The notes below the pieces were generated by a model, which did no database searches, was not told the DNA's origin, and was given only the letters and a program-made list of their open reading frames with translations. The translations under genes were made by a program, and so were the position numbers. Shown piece by piece: positions 1 to 10,010 of a stretch of 64,000 bases of DNA (within the stretch, counting starts at the first letter, position 1; each line of letters starts with the position of its first letter). The stretch is from Mucilaginibacter celer (GTDB lineage Bacteria > Bacteroidota > Bacteroidia > Sphingobacteriales > Sphingobacteriaceae): the NCBI RefSeq assembly GCF_003576455.2, contig NZ_CP032869.1, positions 2,046,001 to 2,110,000 on the forward strand, given 5' to 3'.

Positions 1-300
1 TTGGAAGCTGATCAGCGTAATGCCGATTCACATACGTTACAGGTATATCCCAACCCCAACACCGATGGACGGATTTATGTAAGGCTGCGGAATTTTAAGC
101 CCCGCGAGGCGTTTTCGCTTTATTTGTACAGCATACAAGGGGCGAGCATTGAAACCATCAGGACCATAGTCAATGAAGCCGGCGAGTTTAATACCGCGTT
201 TAAAAGCCTCTCCACAACTTATAATAAATTTTATTTGGTTAGGGTAGAGTACCTGTCCGGCTACAAATACGCCAAGGTATTTGTAGGCAGCGGGTACTGA
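1..300 (+). CDS. C-terminal piece of a T9SS-sorted secreted protein (5' end outside window)
   Basis: Only the last 99 codons are visible, and the frame is open at the left edge, so the TTG at base 1 is not a real start. The segment carries a VYPNPN motif near residue 16 followed by short beta strands and ends at a stop after a basic/aromatic strand. This is the pattern of the type A sorting domain recognised by the Bacteroidota type IX secretion system. The protein would be secreted or anchored at the cell surface. Its catalytic or binding part lies upstream of the window, so no function can be given. It sits 78 bases before another T9SS-sorted protein on the same strand. Confidence 0.75.
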   Translation: MEADQRNADSHTLQVYPNPNTDGRIYVRLRNFKPREAFSLYLYSIQGASIETIRTIVNEAGEFNTAFKSLSTTYNKFYLVRVEYLSGYKYAKVFVGSGY

Positions 301-378
301 TGCCACATATTATCCCTTGCAGGTGATGCATAATGTCGCCCATTTTTCATTCTATTTAAACAACATCAACATCACATT

Positions 379-3300
379 ATGAAAGTACTTGCCTGTTTAT
401 CAAAAGTTTACTTTTTTCGACTGAGTATGCTGTTATTACTAACCGGAGTAGTTAAAAACGCCGATGCAGGTAATAACACGAAGTATACAAGTTTCCCCGC
501 GGATACATGCAGCCCGGTAAGCACCCTGCCATGCCAAAGCCTCAAAGTTCCGCTCCCTTTTAACCTGTCGTTCAATTCGCCGGCAAGTAATACTATAGCC
601 GATAAAAATGGTGCAGGCACCGGCTTCACCACGGTAAACAATTACTCGGCTAACCGCCTGCCTGCCGACGGAACACCAACAAACCCGCAGGTGCCGGGAT
701 ATGAACCATCAAAAATCACCCTGTCGGCAGGCACTTTGCAAATAGTTAGCAATAAGGGTATTGATTATCTCACCAACAATAACCAGCTTAACGTTTTAGG
801 TGTTAAAATAGCCGGAGTGAATAAGCTGCAGATAGATGTTAAGATCATTAACCCCTATAACGGTACATCGTCCCAGCAGGCCGGGATTTGGTATGGGCTT
901 AACGACAAAACCTTTATTAAGCTTGATGTTAACGGCAATAAAGTTGAACTGCGAAAAGAGCTTAATGATATATCGAGCGCGGCAAGCGGCAACGCCAATC
1001 CCGATCAGCGTGTTACCGCGGCTATTACCGGCCTTAATACGCAAACCCTGCGCCTGCGTATGGTGATTGATTCCGTTGCCAATACGGCCGAGGGTTTTTA
1101 CTCTACCGATGGTACAACTTATAAAAGTACCGGTGCCGCGTATTCATCACCGGCTTTAAATATTGCTGGCATGGGGTTAACTGATAGCGACGCTTTTGCC
1201 GGTATTTACAGTTCCTACCGCAACGGCTCTGCCCCGGTTACCTTTACTTTTGATGATTTTGCCATCAGCAGTCCTGCGGTTGTCGCGCAGTCGTCCGTGA
1301 ACATTGATTTTCTTCCGTCGGGCTCGGCAGTACCCACCGGTTATACCGGAGATACGGGTTTGCCGTACGACGCGGCACGGAAGTTTGGATGGGTTGATCC
1401 GGTTAGCAGGCAACCAACCAGTTTGCAGGCAAACATGCGGATCCGCAGCGGAACCGGCGATGCGAAATTACGCTCGCTGGTGCAAATGCAGGCCAATACC
1501 AATAACCAGAATATTGGTGCCTGGGAATACGCGATGCCCAACGGAACATACACGGTTACTGTAAGTACGGGCGACGATGGTTACTACGACAGCAACCACC
1601 AGGTAAACATTGAAGGCCTGCCCACGGTAAGTGATTTTATACCCTCCGCTTCGCAAAAATACCGTTCGGGCACAGCCACGGTGCAGGTAACTGATGGAAA
1701 ACTAACCATCGATGCAAATGGTGGCGCAAACACCAAAATGAATTATATATTATTTGCCCCGGCTGTTGAAACAGAGGATACTATAAAACCTGTTACAGGG
1801 GCGCGATTTGCTGGTACCTTAAAATCGGCAGGAGTTTATAGCGATCAGGTGCAGGTTTTTTTGACAGCGAATGATGCCGGTGGCTCGGGCTTAAAAACCT
1901 TTCAATACGCGTTAAATAATGCAGCTTATACCAATTACACGGCACCTTTTACAATTTCCTCAGCAGGTAATTACAGCCTTAACGTTAAAGCCGCCGATGC
2001 CAATGGAAACCGGGGAACAGCGTCATACAATTTCAGTATTTCGTCGCAGCCCGCCTCGGGAGCGTATATGGTGCTGAAAAACCCCGATCTTTTTCCGGCT
2101 GATGATAATCTTGTTTTTTCACTGATACAAACCCCGTGGCGAAGAACAAGCCCGGATACCACACCTTACAACGCCAACCACGATAAGATAAAGCTGCGGA
2201 TCAATAATAAAGGCACCGGTAAATTAAATATTTCGGGCTTAACCCTTACCAATACAAGCGCTTGGAAAATAGCGGCAATAGGTAATGACACAACAGCTGT
2301 GCTCCCTGTTTCTGTAAGCGCCGGGGCTTTTACAGATGTAACCATCCAGTTTAAAGCAAAGGATGCCGCCACACGGGTTAAAATATTTAATGATACACTT
2401 AAAATAGTTAGCACGGATAGTGTATCTCCGTTAAAAAAAGTAATGCTGCACGGTATCTGGCAGGCTGCGGGCGAAAGCACCAACGAACCTTATGCCTACC
2501 AGATTATCGATGCCTTTGGATTAACCAGCAGTACAGGCTACGCGCATGACGACGGTGATAATAACGGCACTACGCGCGTAGCAAATTCGAGCGAGGTTGA
2601 TGCGGCGTATTTTGTAAGGGCTGATCCGAGCCGGCCGGTCATAGTTCACCAGATGGCGGCGTATCATGGTTGCTGCTCGGCGGTAGAGGCTTTCAGGTAT
2701 TATAGTAAGGGATCATCTTCGGTTACTACCTTATTTACGCACGATAACCTCGACGGCCAGTCTGTAATGCCCCGCCTTTCTAACAGTATCTTGCCTGCCC
2801 AGGGATCATTTAACCCAACAGGGGCGTTCGGCATCCAGATAGGTTCATCAAACTCCGATAGAACAAAAAACTTTAACGGCCTTATCGGGATCCGTTTTTT
2901 AAAGGTATATGATGCCAACGGAAATATAGTGCCCGATGCTTATATCCTGGATTGCGATTACCTTGGTACATCCTTTACCAATTATGATTACCAGGACAAT
3001 TTATATTATGTAGAAAATATAAGGCCCGATGCCGGTTCGGTACACCACGCCGAGCTTGCCTCCATACCTAATACAACTGTTAATATTGCCCCGGTGTTAA
3101 CCGGGTCAAACACTTCGGTTACAGTGACGCTCAAAAATACGGGGCTTACTTATCCCGATGGTACAAACGACGGCTCCATAGCGCTGAGGAGTGCCCAGAT
3201 CACCGGGCCTTATGCCACGGAGTTTACCGTGAGCGCGCTCAAAACTTCGAGCCTTGCGCCGCAAGCCACAACCACAGTCACCGTTAAATTCACGCCAACC

Positions 3301-4191
3301 TCTGTCGGGATAAAAAACGCTGCCTTACTTATCAATTATGCCAGCGCGGCATCGCCCTTAAGGATTCCGCTTTACAGCATTGGCAACAGCAGTATGAGTA
3401 CCGTTAACGTTGTAAAGCGTATTAAAGGGGGCTCTGATGTGAATTTAACCATCGGTAACCAGGTATTTGAGGCTGATAAAAACTACCGGAAAGGTTCCAT
3501 CAAACTGGATACCCAGGTGGTACCAACGGACATCATGGCTTCAGACATCGATTCCTTATACCGGACATATTTGTCGGCTGCTGCCGATCTTGCAGAAACA
3601 CGTTACGAAATACCGATTGCCAATGGAACTTACTCAGTCCGGATGCATTTTGTTGAAAATTATTGGACGATGGCCGGACCTCGCATTTTCAGCATATCGA
3701 TAGAGAACCAGCAGGTGCTTCCAAATTTTGATATTTATAAAGAAGTTGGTTACCGGGCCGCGCTTGTAAAGGACTTTACGGCAACTGTAAATGATGGCGT
3801 AATGAATATCAAATTTAACCCAACTGCTAACCGCGTGGCATTGGCAGGTATGGAAATTTTTAAAATAGATACATCCGCGCCGGCGTTATTTTCTACAGCG
3901 GTTATAAACGATTTGCCCCAAACAGAAAAAAGGAAAATAATAGTGTATCCAAACCCTAATTCGGGCAGTAATTTTTTCGTGAATGCTACAAACTTCGCCA
4001 AAAACGAGCAGGTTGAATTACATATATCTAATATGGCAGGCAAGCTCCTGCAATCGCAGCGTTTTGTAACCGATCAAAACGGATCGGCAGGCGTATTGAT
4101 CAATCTGAACAACAGGCTGTCCAGGGGTATTTATATCATTAACACTACCGCTTTAAGCGGCAACCTTTATTCAAAATTAATGGTGCAATAA
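379..4191 (+). CDS. Large secreted malectin-like/lectin-like protein with T9SS sorting domain
   Basis: The 1270-residue product has an N-terminal signal peptide (about residues 1-30). Next comes a lectin/LamG-like beta domain (about 65-300) ending in the TFDDFAIS motif typical of such folds. A malectin-like domain follows (about 305-470: FGWVDP, LRSLVQMQ, DGKLTIDANGG), then an Ig-like repeat (about 485-555), a choice-of-anchor-type region, a second malectin domain (about 1045-1190) and a C-terminal sorting domain with VYPNPNSG. No catalytic motif was recognised, so carbohydrate binding at the cell surface is the likely role. It lies just upstream of the polysaccharide export genes, and its first malectin-like domain resembles the N-terminus of the gene at 23386. 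Function as an exopolysaccharide-binding or anchoring protein is inferred from that position. Confidence 0.8.
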   Translation: MKVLACLSKVYFFRLSMLLLLTGVVKNADAGNNTKYTSFPADTCSPVSTLPCQSLKVPLPFNLSFNSPASNTIADKNGAGTGFTTVNNYSANRLPADGTPTNPQVPGYEPSKITLSAGTLQIVSNKGIDYLTNNNQLNVLGVKIAGVNKLQIDVKIINPYNGTSSQQAGIWYGLNDKTFIKLDVNGNKVELRKELNDISSAASGNANPDQRVTAAITGLNTQTLRLRMVIDSVANTAEGFYSTDGTTYKSTGAAYSSPALNIAGMGLTDSDAFAGIYSSYRNGSAPVTFTFDDFAISSPAVVAQSSVNIDFLPSGSAVPTGYTGDTGLPYDAARKFGWVDPVSRQPTSLQANMRIRSGTGDAKLRSLVQMQANTNNQNIGAWEYAMPNGTYTVTVSTGDDGYYDSNHQVNIEGLPTVSDFIPSASQKYRSGTATVQVTDGKLTIDANGGANTKMNYILFAPAVETEDTIKPVTGARFAGTLKSAGVYSDQVQVFLTANDAGGSGLKTFQYALNNAAYTNYTAPFTISSAGNYSLNVKAADANGNRGTASYNFSISSQPASGAYMVLKNPDLFPADDNLVFSLIQTPWRRTSPDTTPYNANHDKIKLRINNKGTGKLNISGLTLTNTSAWKIAAIGNDTTAVLPVSVSAGAFTDVTIQFKAKDAATRVKIFNDTLKIVSTDSVSPLKKVMLHGIWQAAGESTNEPYAYQIIDAFGLTSSTGYAHDDGDNNGTTRVANSSEVDAAYFVRADPSRPVIVHQMAAYHGCCSAVEAFRYYSKGSSSVTTLFTHDNLDGQSVMPRLSNSILPAQGSFNPTGAFGIQIGSSNSDRTKNFNGLIGIRFLKVYDANGNIVPDAYILDCDYLGTSFTNYDYQDNLYYVENIRPDAGSVHHAELASIPNTTVNIAPVLTGSNTSVTVTLKNTGLTYPDGTNDGSIALRSAQITGPYATEFTVSALKTSSLAPQATTTVTVKFTPTSVGIKNAALLINYASAASPLRIPLYSIGNSSMSTVNVVKRIKGGSDVNLTIGNQVFEADKNYRKGSIKLDTQVVPTDIMASDIDSLYRTYLSAAADLAETRYEIPIANGTYSVRMHFVENYWTMAGPRIFSISIENQQVLPNFDIYKEVGYRAALVKDFTATVNDGVMNIKFNPTANRVALAGMEIFKIDTSAPALFSTAVINDLPQTEKRKIIVYPNPNSGSNFFVNATNFAKNEQVELHISNMAGKLLQSQRFVTDQNGSAGVLINLNNRLSRGIYIINTTALSGNLYSKLMVQ

Positions 4192-4479
4192 ACGGCAACA
4201 GCGGCACTTTCACACATCATTGCTCATGTTTCACAATAAGGTATCATACACGAAAATGAAGGCGTTTTAGTTAGTATTTTGGCAATATTTGTTAAAGTTT
4301 AATAAAAACATTATGGCCTAAACCCCATAAAGTTTTAAACGCTGATAATTTTAACAAAAAGTATTTGCCTTGTAAGCGAAATGGCGAAGCTTTAAAATTT
4401 GCCCGGCCCGGGCAAGTTAAAAGCCATCATAAAACAGTCAGGCGCAACTAATTAACCCACTTATTCATTTTTTGTAAAC

Positions 4480-5280
4480 ATGAAAAAAACATCATGCTTT
4501 CCGGTGCTTTGCATTTTGACAATGTATTTAACCCTCGCATTAGGATCATGCTCGGGTACAAGAAAACTGAAATATTTTCAGGATGTGCAGGAAACAGACA
4601 GAGCGGTGCCTGTGTCTATCGCTTCCTACATGGATCCTGTGATCCAGCCCGACGACATTTTATCTATTAACGTTAATACAACTGATCCGAGCGCTACCGC
4701 CAGCATCAACAGCCGAAACGGTATTTATGTAAACAGCAGCAGTTCGCAATCAGGTTCAGCCAATCCGCTTACCGGTTACCGCATTAACAAGGAAGGCGGG
4801 GTGGATATCCCGGTACTCGGTAGCGTAAAACTGGCCGGCCTCACAACACTCCAGGCGCGGGAAGTTGTAAGGAAACAGGCGCTTAACTTTTTCAACAACC
4901 CGGTTGTTGATGTCAGGTTTTCTAACTTCAAAATAACTGTAATCGGCGAAGTGAATCACCCTGCATCGTACGTTTTACCAAATGAGCAGGTATCTGTTCT
5001 GGATGCTATAGGCTACGCCGGCGATTTAACCACCTATGGCCGCCGTACAAACATATTACTCATTCGTAAAACTACAGATCAAAAAGCGTTTACGGTGAAA
5101 TTAGATCTTACAAAGAAAGAAGTGCTTAATTCTCCTTATTTCTACCTGAGGCAGAACGACGTTATATATGTAGAGCCGTTACCTACAAAAACGCTTAACA
5201 ACGACAACAATTTCATTAAATATATAACGGTTATCGCAACAGTGTTTACCGCCGTTGTACTGGCTAAGCGTTACCTCTAA
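4480..5280 (+). CDS. Wza-type polysaccharide export lipoprotein
   Basis: The 266-residue protein begins with a lipoprotein signal peptide whose lipobox LGSC puts the acylated cysteine at residue 24. A poly_export domain (about 50-130, PDDILSINV) and an SLBB domain (about 150-215, GEVNHPASYVLPN) follow. A hydrophobic C-terminal helix (about 243-264) ends the chain, as expected for the outer-membrane pore of Wza-type exporters. It is the first gene of the export set and is followed by its inner-membrane partner 44 bases downstream. It should form the outer-membrane channel through which the polymer leaves the cell. Length and domain order match the Bacteroidota family. Confidence 0.92.
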   Translation: MKKTSCFPVLCILTMYLTLALGSCSGTRKLKYFQDVQETDRAVPVSIASYMDPVIQPDDILSINVNTTDPSATASINSRNGIYVNSSSSQSGSANPLTGYRINKEGGVDIPVLGSVKLAGLTTLQAREVVRKQALNFFNNPVVDVRFSNFKITVIGEVNHPASYVLPNEQVSVLDAIGYAGDLTTYGRRTNILLIRKTTDQKAFTVKLDLTKKEVLNSPYFYLRQNDVIYVEPLPTKTLNNDNNFIKYITVIATVFTAVVLAKRYL

Positions 5281-5324
5281 ATATCAGATCAAACCAAACG
5301 TATTCGGAAATTAATTTAATTGAT

Positions 5325-7586
5325 ATGTACGCAAAAAACCTTTTGTTACAGCTAAAAAACTACTGGTACTTTTTTATACTCGGGTTGATATTGTTTATCG
5401 GCCTGGCGTATGTGTACAATCAGTTTTCAACAAAACAATACCTGGTAAGCAGCACTTTGCTGTTGCAACAACAGCCAAACAATAACGACGCGTCATCTGC
5501 TTTTGCCAACGGCGGGGCCACCTCCGCGTTAAATATGGATGAGGTGATCAAAAACGAAGGGGATGTACTAAGATCGCGAACCCTGATGACGGAAGTGGTG
5601 CAAAAATTTCATTTAAATATCCGTTTGCTATCCGGCAGCGGTCTTACCTCGACAGAGATTTACGACGAAGCGCCTTTCGGGATCAACGTTATCAATACCA
5701 AAGTCGATTCGGTTAAGAGGCGTGAATACGTTGTACATTTAGCCGCCAATAACAAAATTCATATTGAAAACACCGATGAAGGGATCAGCAGGAGTGTTGA
5801 TTTTGATCAGAAGGTTGTTTTACCACAATATGATATTGTTTTTGCGAGGGTGGCAGGTAAAACCATGTCATCCCAGGAGTATTCTACTCAAATTGTATCT
5901 GAAGACGATGCCGTAACAACCCTGCTTAAAAGTTATGATGCCGAATTTACCGATAAAGCCACCACAACCGTAGGGCTAACATTTTACTATCCCAACTCAA
6001 AAAAGGGGGAGCTTATTTTGCAGGCATTAATGACCCAATACCTTGCAGATAATATTCGGAACAAAAAAGAAGTGATAGATAGTACCATTAATTTTATTAA
6101 TACCCGGCTGGCAGTGGTGGGGGGCGAACTTACCGATATTGAAAAAAACTACCAAAGCTACAGGAGCTCCAATAATATTACTGATATTGACGAGCAATCG
6201 AAGCTGTTAGTTAATAACGCGAGCGATTATAATAATCGCTACGAGCAGCAGAAAATTCAACTGTCTATCATTAACAGCCTTAAAAAGCGACTTAACAGCC
6301 CTGATAATACGCAGGTTATTCCCAGTTCGCTTAACATTCAAACGGCATCATTTTCAGCCAGCCTGGCGCAGTACAATGATTTGCTTAATCAAAGGGCAAA
6401 GCAGCGCCTGTCATACACCGAAACCCACCCCGATATCGTCAATCTCGATCAGCAAATTCATCTGGCGCGGCGTAACCTGTTGCAAAGTATAGATAGCTAT
6501 GAAAGCGAAATGCAGCTTAGCAGCAGCGGTATTGGCCGGCAAAATAATATATTGAACAACATTATTAAAGGCGTACCGGGTAAGCAGCGCAGCATTATGG
6601 ATTTTTCGCGCCAGCAGGACCTTAAACAGCAATTATATGTTTACCTGCTTCAAAAACGCGAAGAAACCTCGATGGCTAAAGCGTCAAGCATGCCTTATTC
6701 GCGGATCGTCGACAGCGCTAAAAGTTCAAAGGAACCTGCGAAACCAATTAAGCCGCTTATTTACCTGATGTCCGTCTTCCTAGGTTTTTTAGTCCCATTT
6801 GGAGTAATAAACTCTAAAAAAATGATGCAGAGCCGGATAAGCTCGGAAAATGATATTGAGCAATTTACAGATGTGACCATCATTGGAAAAATAGGCCACC
6901 AGTCATACAAAACAAGATCTAAATCGCATCTCGTTTTACGTTCGCAGGTAACGGAAAGCCTCCGCACCCTGCGCACCAAACTGCGCAATATACTTGAGGA
7001 CAAGCGTTCAGCTGTGATCATGATAACATCAAGTGTTAACGGAGAAGGGAAAACCTTTTTAACCCGAAACCTTGGCAACACGCTTGCAATGACAGGTAAG
7101 CGGGTGGTTTTAGTGGAGCTTGATTTGCGCAAACCCAAATTATCGCAAAGATTGGGGGTTGATAACCAGGTAGGCTTTTCAAATTATGTGCTGGACGATG
7201 TGCCTATAGCCGATATTATCAAACCGGGCAATATTCACGAAAATTGTTTTGTAGTTCCATCAGGACCGGTAATGATAAATGCCGGTGAATTACTGCTGGA
7301 TGATAAACTGGGCTACCTGATAGATCGGCTACGCTCAGAATTTGATTATGTAATTATCGATAGCTCGCCCGTAGGCCTGGTGTCTGACGCGCTTGTTATT
7401 CAAAAATACGTTGATCTTACCATGTATGTATGCAGGCACAATTATACCAATAAAGCCCAGATCGAGATCATCAATGAAATAAAAAATAAAGACAACGTAG
7501 ATAACCTGTACCTCGTGATCAACGATGTTAACTTTTCTAAATCCGGGTATTTTGGCTATGGTTATGGCGTTGGCTATGGCAGCTGA
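5325..7586 (+). CDS. Polysaccharide co-polymerase / BY-kinase (Wzc-type)
   Basis: The 753-residue protein has a Wzz-like N-terminus with a transmembrane helix at about 15-35, a long coiled-coil periplasmic region and a second transmembrane helix at about 480-500. A cytoplasmic BY-kinase domain follows. Its Walker A motif is SVNGEGKT (570-577), and the VVLVELDLRKPKL segment matches the Walker A' motif. The tail is a glycine/tyrosine cluster with four tyrosines, the expected autophosphorylation region. It controls polymer length and couples polymerisation to export with the Wza-type protein upstream. All parts of the family are present, so the gene looks intact. Confidence 0.93.
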   Translation: MYAKNLLLQLKNYWYFFILGLILFIGLAYVYNQFSTKQYLVSSTLLLQQQPNNNDASSAFANGGATSALNMDEVIKNEGDVLRSRTLMTEVVQKFHLNIRLLSGSGLTSTEIYDEAPFGINVINTKVDSVKRREYVVHLAANNKIHIENTDEGISRSVDFDQKVVLPQYDIVFARVAGKTMSSQEYSTQIVSEDDAVTTLLKSYDAEFTDKATTTVGLTFYYPNSKKGELILQALMTQYLADNIRNKKEVIDSTINFINTRLAVVGGELTDIEKNYQSYRSSNNITDIDEQSKLLVNNASDYNNRYEQQKIQLSIINSLKKRLNSPDNTQVIPSSLNIQTASFSASLAQYNDLLNQRAKQRLSYTETHPDIVNLDQQIHLARRNLLQSIDSYESEMQLSSSGIGRQNNILNNIIKGVPGKQRSIMDFSRQQDLKQQLYVYLLQKREETSMAKASSMPYSRIVDSAKSSKEPAKPIKPLIYLMSVFLGFLVPFGVINSKKMMQSRISSENDIEQFTDVTIIGKIGHQSYKTRSKSHLVLRSQVTESLRTLRTKLRNILEDKRSAVIMITSSVNGEGKTFLTRNLGNTLAMTGKRVVLVELDLRKPKLSQRLGVDNQVGFSNYVLDDVPIADIIKPGNIHENCFVVPSGPVMINAGELLLDDKLGYLIDRLRSEFDYVIIDSSPVGLVSDALVIQKYVDLTMYVCRHNYTNKAQIEIINEIKNKDNVDNLYLVINDVNFSKSGYFGYGYGVGYGS

Positions 7587-7616
7587 TCTTTTTTTACCAC
7601 CAATTTGATTAATTAC

Positions 7617-8963
7617 ATGATCTCTATACCGGCTTCGCCCTATACATTCAATTCGCAGCATTCCTTTGTAAAGCGTTATGTAAATATATTGATGCTGTTT
7701 TTCCCGATAACGGCATTTGTGCTGGCACCTTCAATTCCCGGTACAACCATCATAACTGTGCTGGCGGGTTTGCTGTTTTTCGTTATCCCGTTATCGCCAT
7801 TAAAGGAGGAAAAGCGGTTGTTTTACGGGGACCTTACTGGCTTTTTTTGCATCATTATTTTATTAAGTATCAGTTCGCAGCTAATTAACCTGGTTACCAA
7901 CCTTAAACTCACCAGCGATCTTAAGCTGATAAACAGGCAGCAATTTACCGTAACGTTTTACCGGGCAAGCCATATCACTCAATCTTTATCTTTAATCGCG
8001 GGCTTTGTGATCTATGGATACGTGAAGTACTTTTCTAACAATTCGGTGATCGATTACATTTACTGGGGATTGCGGTTACTTTGCTTCTACGCACTTTACG
8101 AATTTCTGCTTTACGCGGCTACGGGCATCAACGGCGATTTTATGGTGAACCGAACAGTTGGTTATGGCGACAAGTCCGCATCGCTTTTTCAAACATTTAA
8201 CCTCGGTGGCTTAAGCCTTATGCGCCTTAAAGGTTATACCGGCGAACCCTCGATGTTTGTGTTTACCGTATTCCCGTTTTGGGTAATAACCTTCGCCCTC
8301 AAAAGGCGCTTTGATATGTACCTGCTTTTAGGCTGCCTTTTACTTACGTTTTCAACCACGGCTTATTTCTTTATTATATTATTTATGTGCTACTGGTTTG
8401 TATACAAGCGCCAGTTGCACATACTGTATTATCTGGGTATCGCTGTAGTTATAGTATGCCTTGCCTTGCAGCTAAATGTTTTTCAACACCTTGCAGATAG
8501 TTTGTACAACTTTATTTTCGGAGGCAAGCTTGAAGGAAACAGTGTGTCATCCCGGGATAGGGGCCGGAGTTTCGAAAATCAAATAGAATTCTGGTCGGGG
8601 CTTAACGGTTTCAGCCAGTTTTTCGGGGTAGGTTTCGGTTACGTGCGCTCTACAGATTTCTTCTCGACACTGCTGCCCAATAATGGCATCGCTGGCTTTT
8701 TGATTTTCACCTGGTTTGTGTTGCGAAATATCTGGCTTAAAATCAGCGTGCCAATTTTGTCTACCTGCTACAGCCTCGGTTTGGTCATCGTTTATTTGAT
8801 CATGATGGTATCGGTACCTGAATTCGCGTATCCTTCATTGTGGATATTTATAGCAATGGGATTCGTACTGCAAAGAAAGACTGACGCTGTTGAATACAGA
8901 AACTTGCTGATCACCGACGATAAGCTGAAAATATCAGCCCATAAATACGCTGCGCATGTTTAG
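7617..8963 (+). CDS. O-antigen/exopolysaccharide polymerase-like membrane protein (Wzy-like)
   Basis: This hydrophobic protein of about 448 residues has ten or more transmembrane segments and one large polar loop (about 290-345). That is the usual layout of Wzy-type polymerases, which join repeat units on the periplasmic side of the inner membrane. The ATG at 7617 is preferred over an in-frame TTG at 7605 because 7605 lies very close to the preceding stop and lacks an obvious ribosome site. Polymerases of this kind diverge strongly, so the assignment rests on topology and on its place between the co-polymerase and the glycosyltransferases. The gene overlaps the next one by 8 bases, implying translational coupling. 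Confidence 0.75.
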   Translation: MISIPASPYTFNSQHSFVKRYVNILMLFFPITAFVLAPSIPGTTIITVLAGLLFFVIPLSPLKEEKRLFYGDLTGFFCIIILLSISSQLINLVTNLKLTSDLKLINRQQFTVTFYRASHITQSLSLIAGFVIYGYVKYFSNNSVIDYIYWGLRLLCFYALYEFLLYAATGINGDFMVNRTVGYGDKSASLFQTFNLGGLSLMRLKGYTGEPSMFVFTVFPFWVITFALKRRFDMYLLLGCLLLTFSTTAYFFIILFMCYWFVYKRQLHILYYLGIAVVIVCLALQLNVFQHLADSLYNFIFGGKLEGNSVSSRDRGRSFENQIEFWSGLNGFSQFFGVGFGYVRSTDFFSTLLPNNGIAGFLIFTWFVLRNIWLKISVPILSTCYSLGLVIVYLIMMVSVPEFAYPSLWIFIAMGFVLQRKTDAVEYRNLLITDDKLKISAHKYAAHV

Positions 8964-9942
8964 GCGATCTCTTTGGTTGATAATCGCTTTGGCTATGAAC
9001 GCGTATACTACGGGCGTTATGGCCCAAAGTAAAAATTTTGTTTGGGGAATAAACGGGCACCCCTTAACGCAGCGGGATTACAGCAACAATATTGATCAGC
9101 AAATATCCGCGTTGACCGATCTTGGCGTAAACAGCTACCGCTTTGATGTATTGCTGGACGCGGAGGGTAACGTTAAAAAAGAAAGCGCTTTTTTACAATT
9201 ACTTGCCAGGTTGAAGGCCAGAAATATCGCAGCCCTACCGGCACTGATGCAAAGCGGCCTGAAAGGTACTACTGCTACTGATAATTATAACAAAGGGTAT
9301 AGCCAGGGATACAATTTCGGTATAAAATATGGCAGTTTACTTTCTGTAATTGAAGTGAACAACGAAGTGGATAATAAAATCAGATACCGTGGTAAACGAA
9401 CCGGCGGCTTCCCAGAGTATGATACAATAAAAGCTTCCCGTTTTATAAACGCCATAAAAGGGTTTATTGACGGAGTGAAAGCTGTAAAACCGGGTTTATT
9501 GGTAACGCTGTCGGTGAGTTATACGCACTTTTATTATCTGAAACTGCTGCAGGATAATCATGTAAATTATGATATAATAGGCTGCCATTGGTATTCGAAC
9601 ATGGGGGATATCGCTCATCAAAAACAGCCATTTGCTGATGTTTTGACATCCATCACAACACGGTTTAACAAGCCGGTTTGGATAACTGAGTTTAATTATT
9701 TCAGGGGAACGACCAAAGTAGATTTTGCCACCCAAAATGACTACATAACCCGCAATATTTCAAAATTAAGTGAAAAGGGTATTATAAAAGGCTTTTTTGT
9801 TTATGAGCTATTTGATCAGCCCGCATTGAAAGCGCGTTATCCCGACGAAGGTTGTTACGGTATAATGTATAAAGACACGGCGGGTAATTATCAAAAGAAA
9901 GATGCTTATAATGGCTTTAAACAAGCCGTATCCGGAAAATAA
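8956..9942 (+). CDS. Secreted (beta/alpha)8 glycoside hydrolase, clan GH-A-like
   Basis: The 328-residue protein has an N-terminal signal peptide (about 1-24). The barrel contains VNNE with Glu137 and WITEF with Glu245, placed as the acid/base and nucleophile of clan GH-A enzymes (GH5/GH39/GH53-like). The region around NGHPLTQRDY near the N-terminus is typical of the first strands. It overlaps the polymerase gene by 8 bases, so it probably acts on the polymer made by this locus, trimming or editing chains in the periplasm. Such hydrolases are common inside exopolysaccharide operons. The exact family and substrate cannot be set from motifs alone. Confidence 0.8.
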   Translation: MFRRSLWLIIALAMNAYTTGVMAQSKNFVWGINGHPLTQRDYSNNIDQQISALTDLGVNSYRFDVLLDAEGNVKKESAFLQLLARLKARNIAALPALMQSGLKGTTATDNYNKGYSQGYNFGIKYGSLLSVIEVNNEVDNKIRYRGKRTGGFPEYDTIKASRFINAIKGFIDGVKAVKPGLLVTLSVSYTHFYYLKLLQDNHVNYDIIGCHWYSNMGDIAHQKQPFADVLTSITTRFNKPVWITEFNYFRGTTKVDFATQNDYITRNISKLSEKGIIKGFFVYELFDQPALKARYPDEGCYGIMYKDTAGNYQKKDAYNGFKQAVSGK

Positions 9943-10010
9943 ACCCTACAAATTAATTATACCGCACTGATAACTCACTGACTTTTAGTAAGCCCATTAT
10001 TTATGAAAAT

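Noticed and set aside
6761..7138. Antisense frame of 125 codons on the minus strand
   Set aside because: It lies fully inside the Wzc-type kinase gene, whose Walker motif is intact, so it is a shadow frame.
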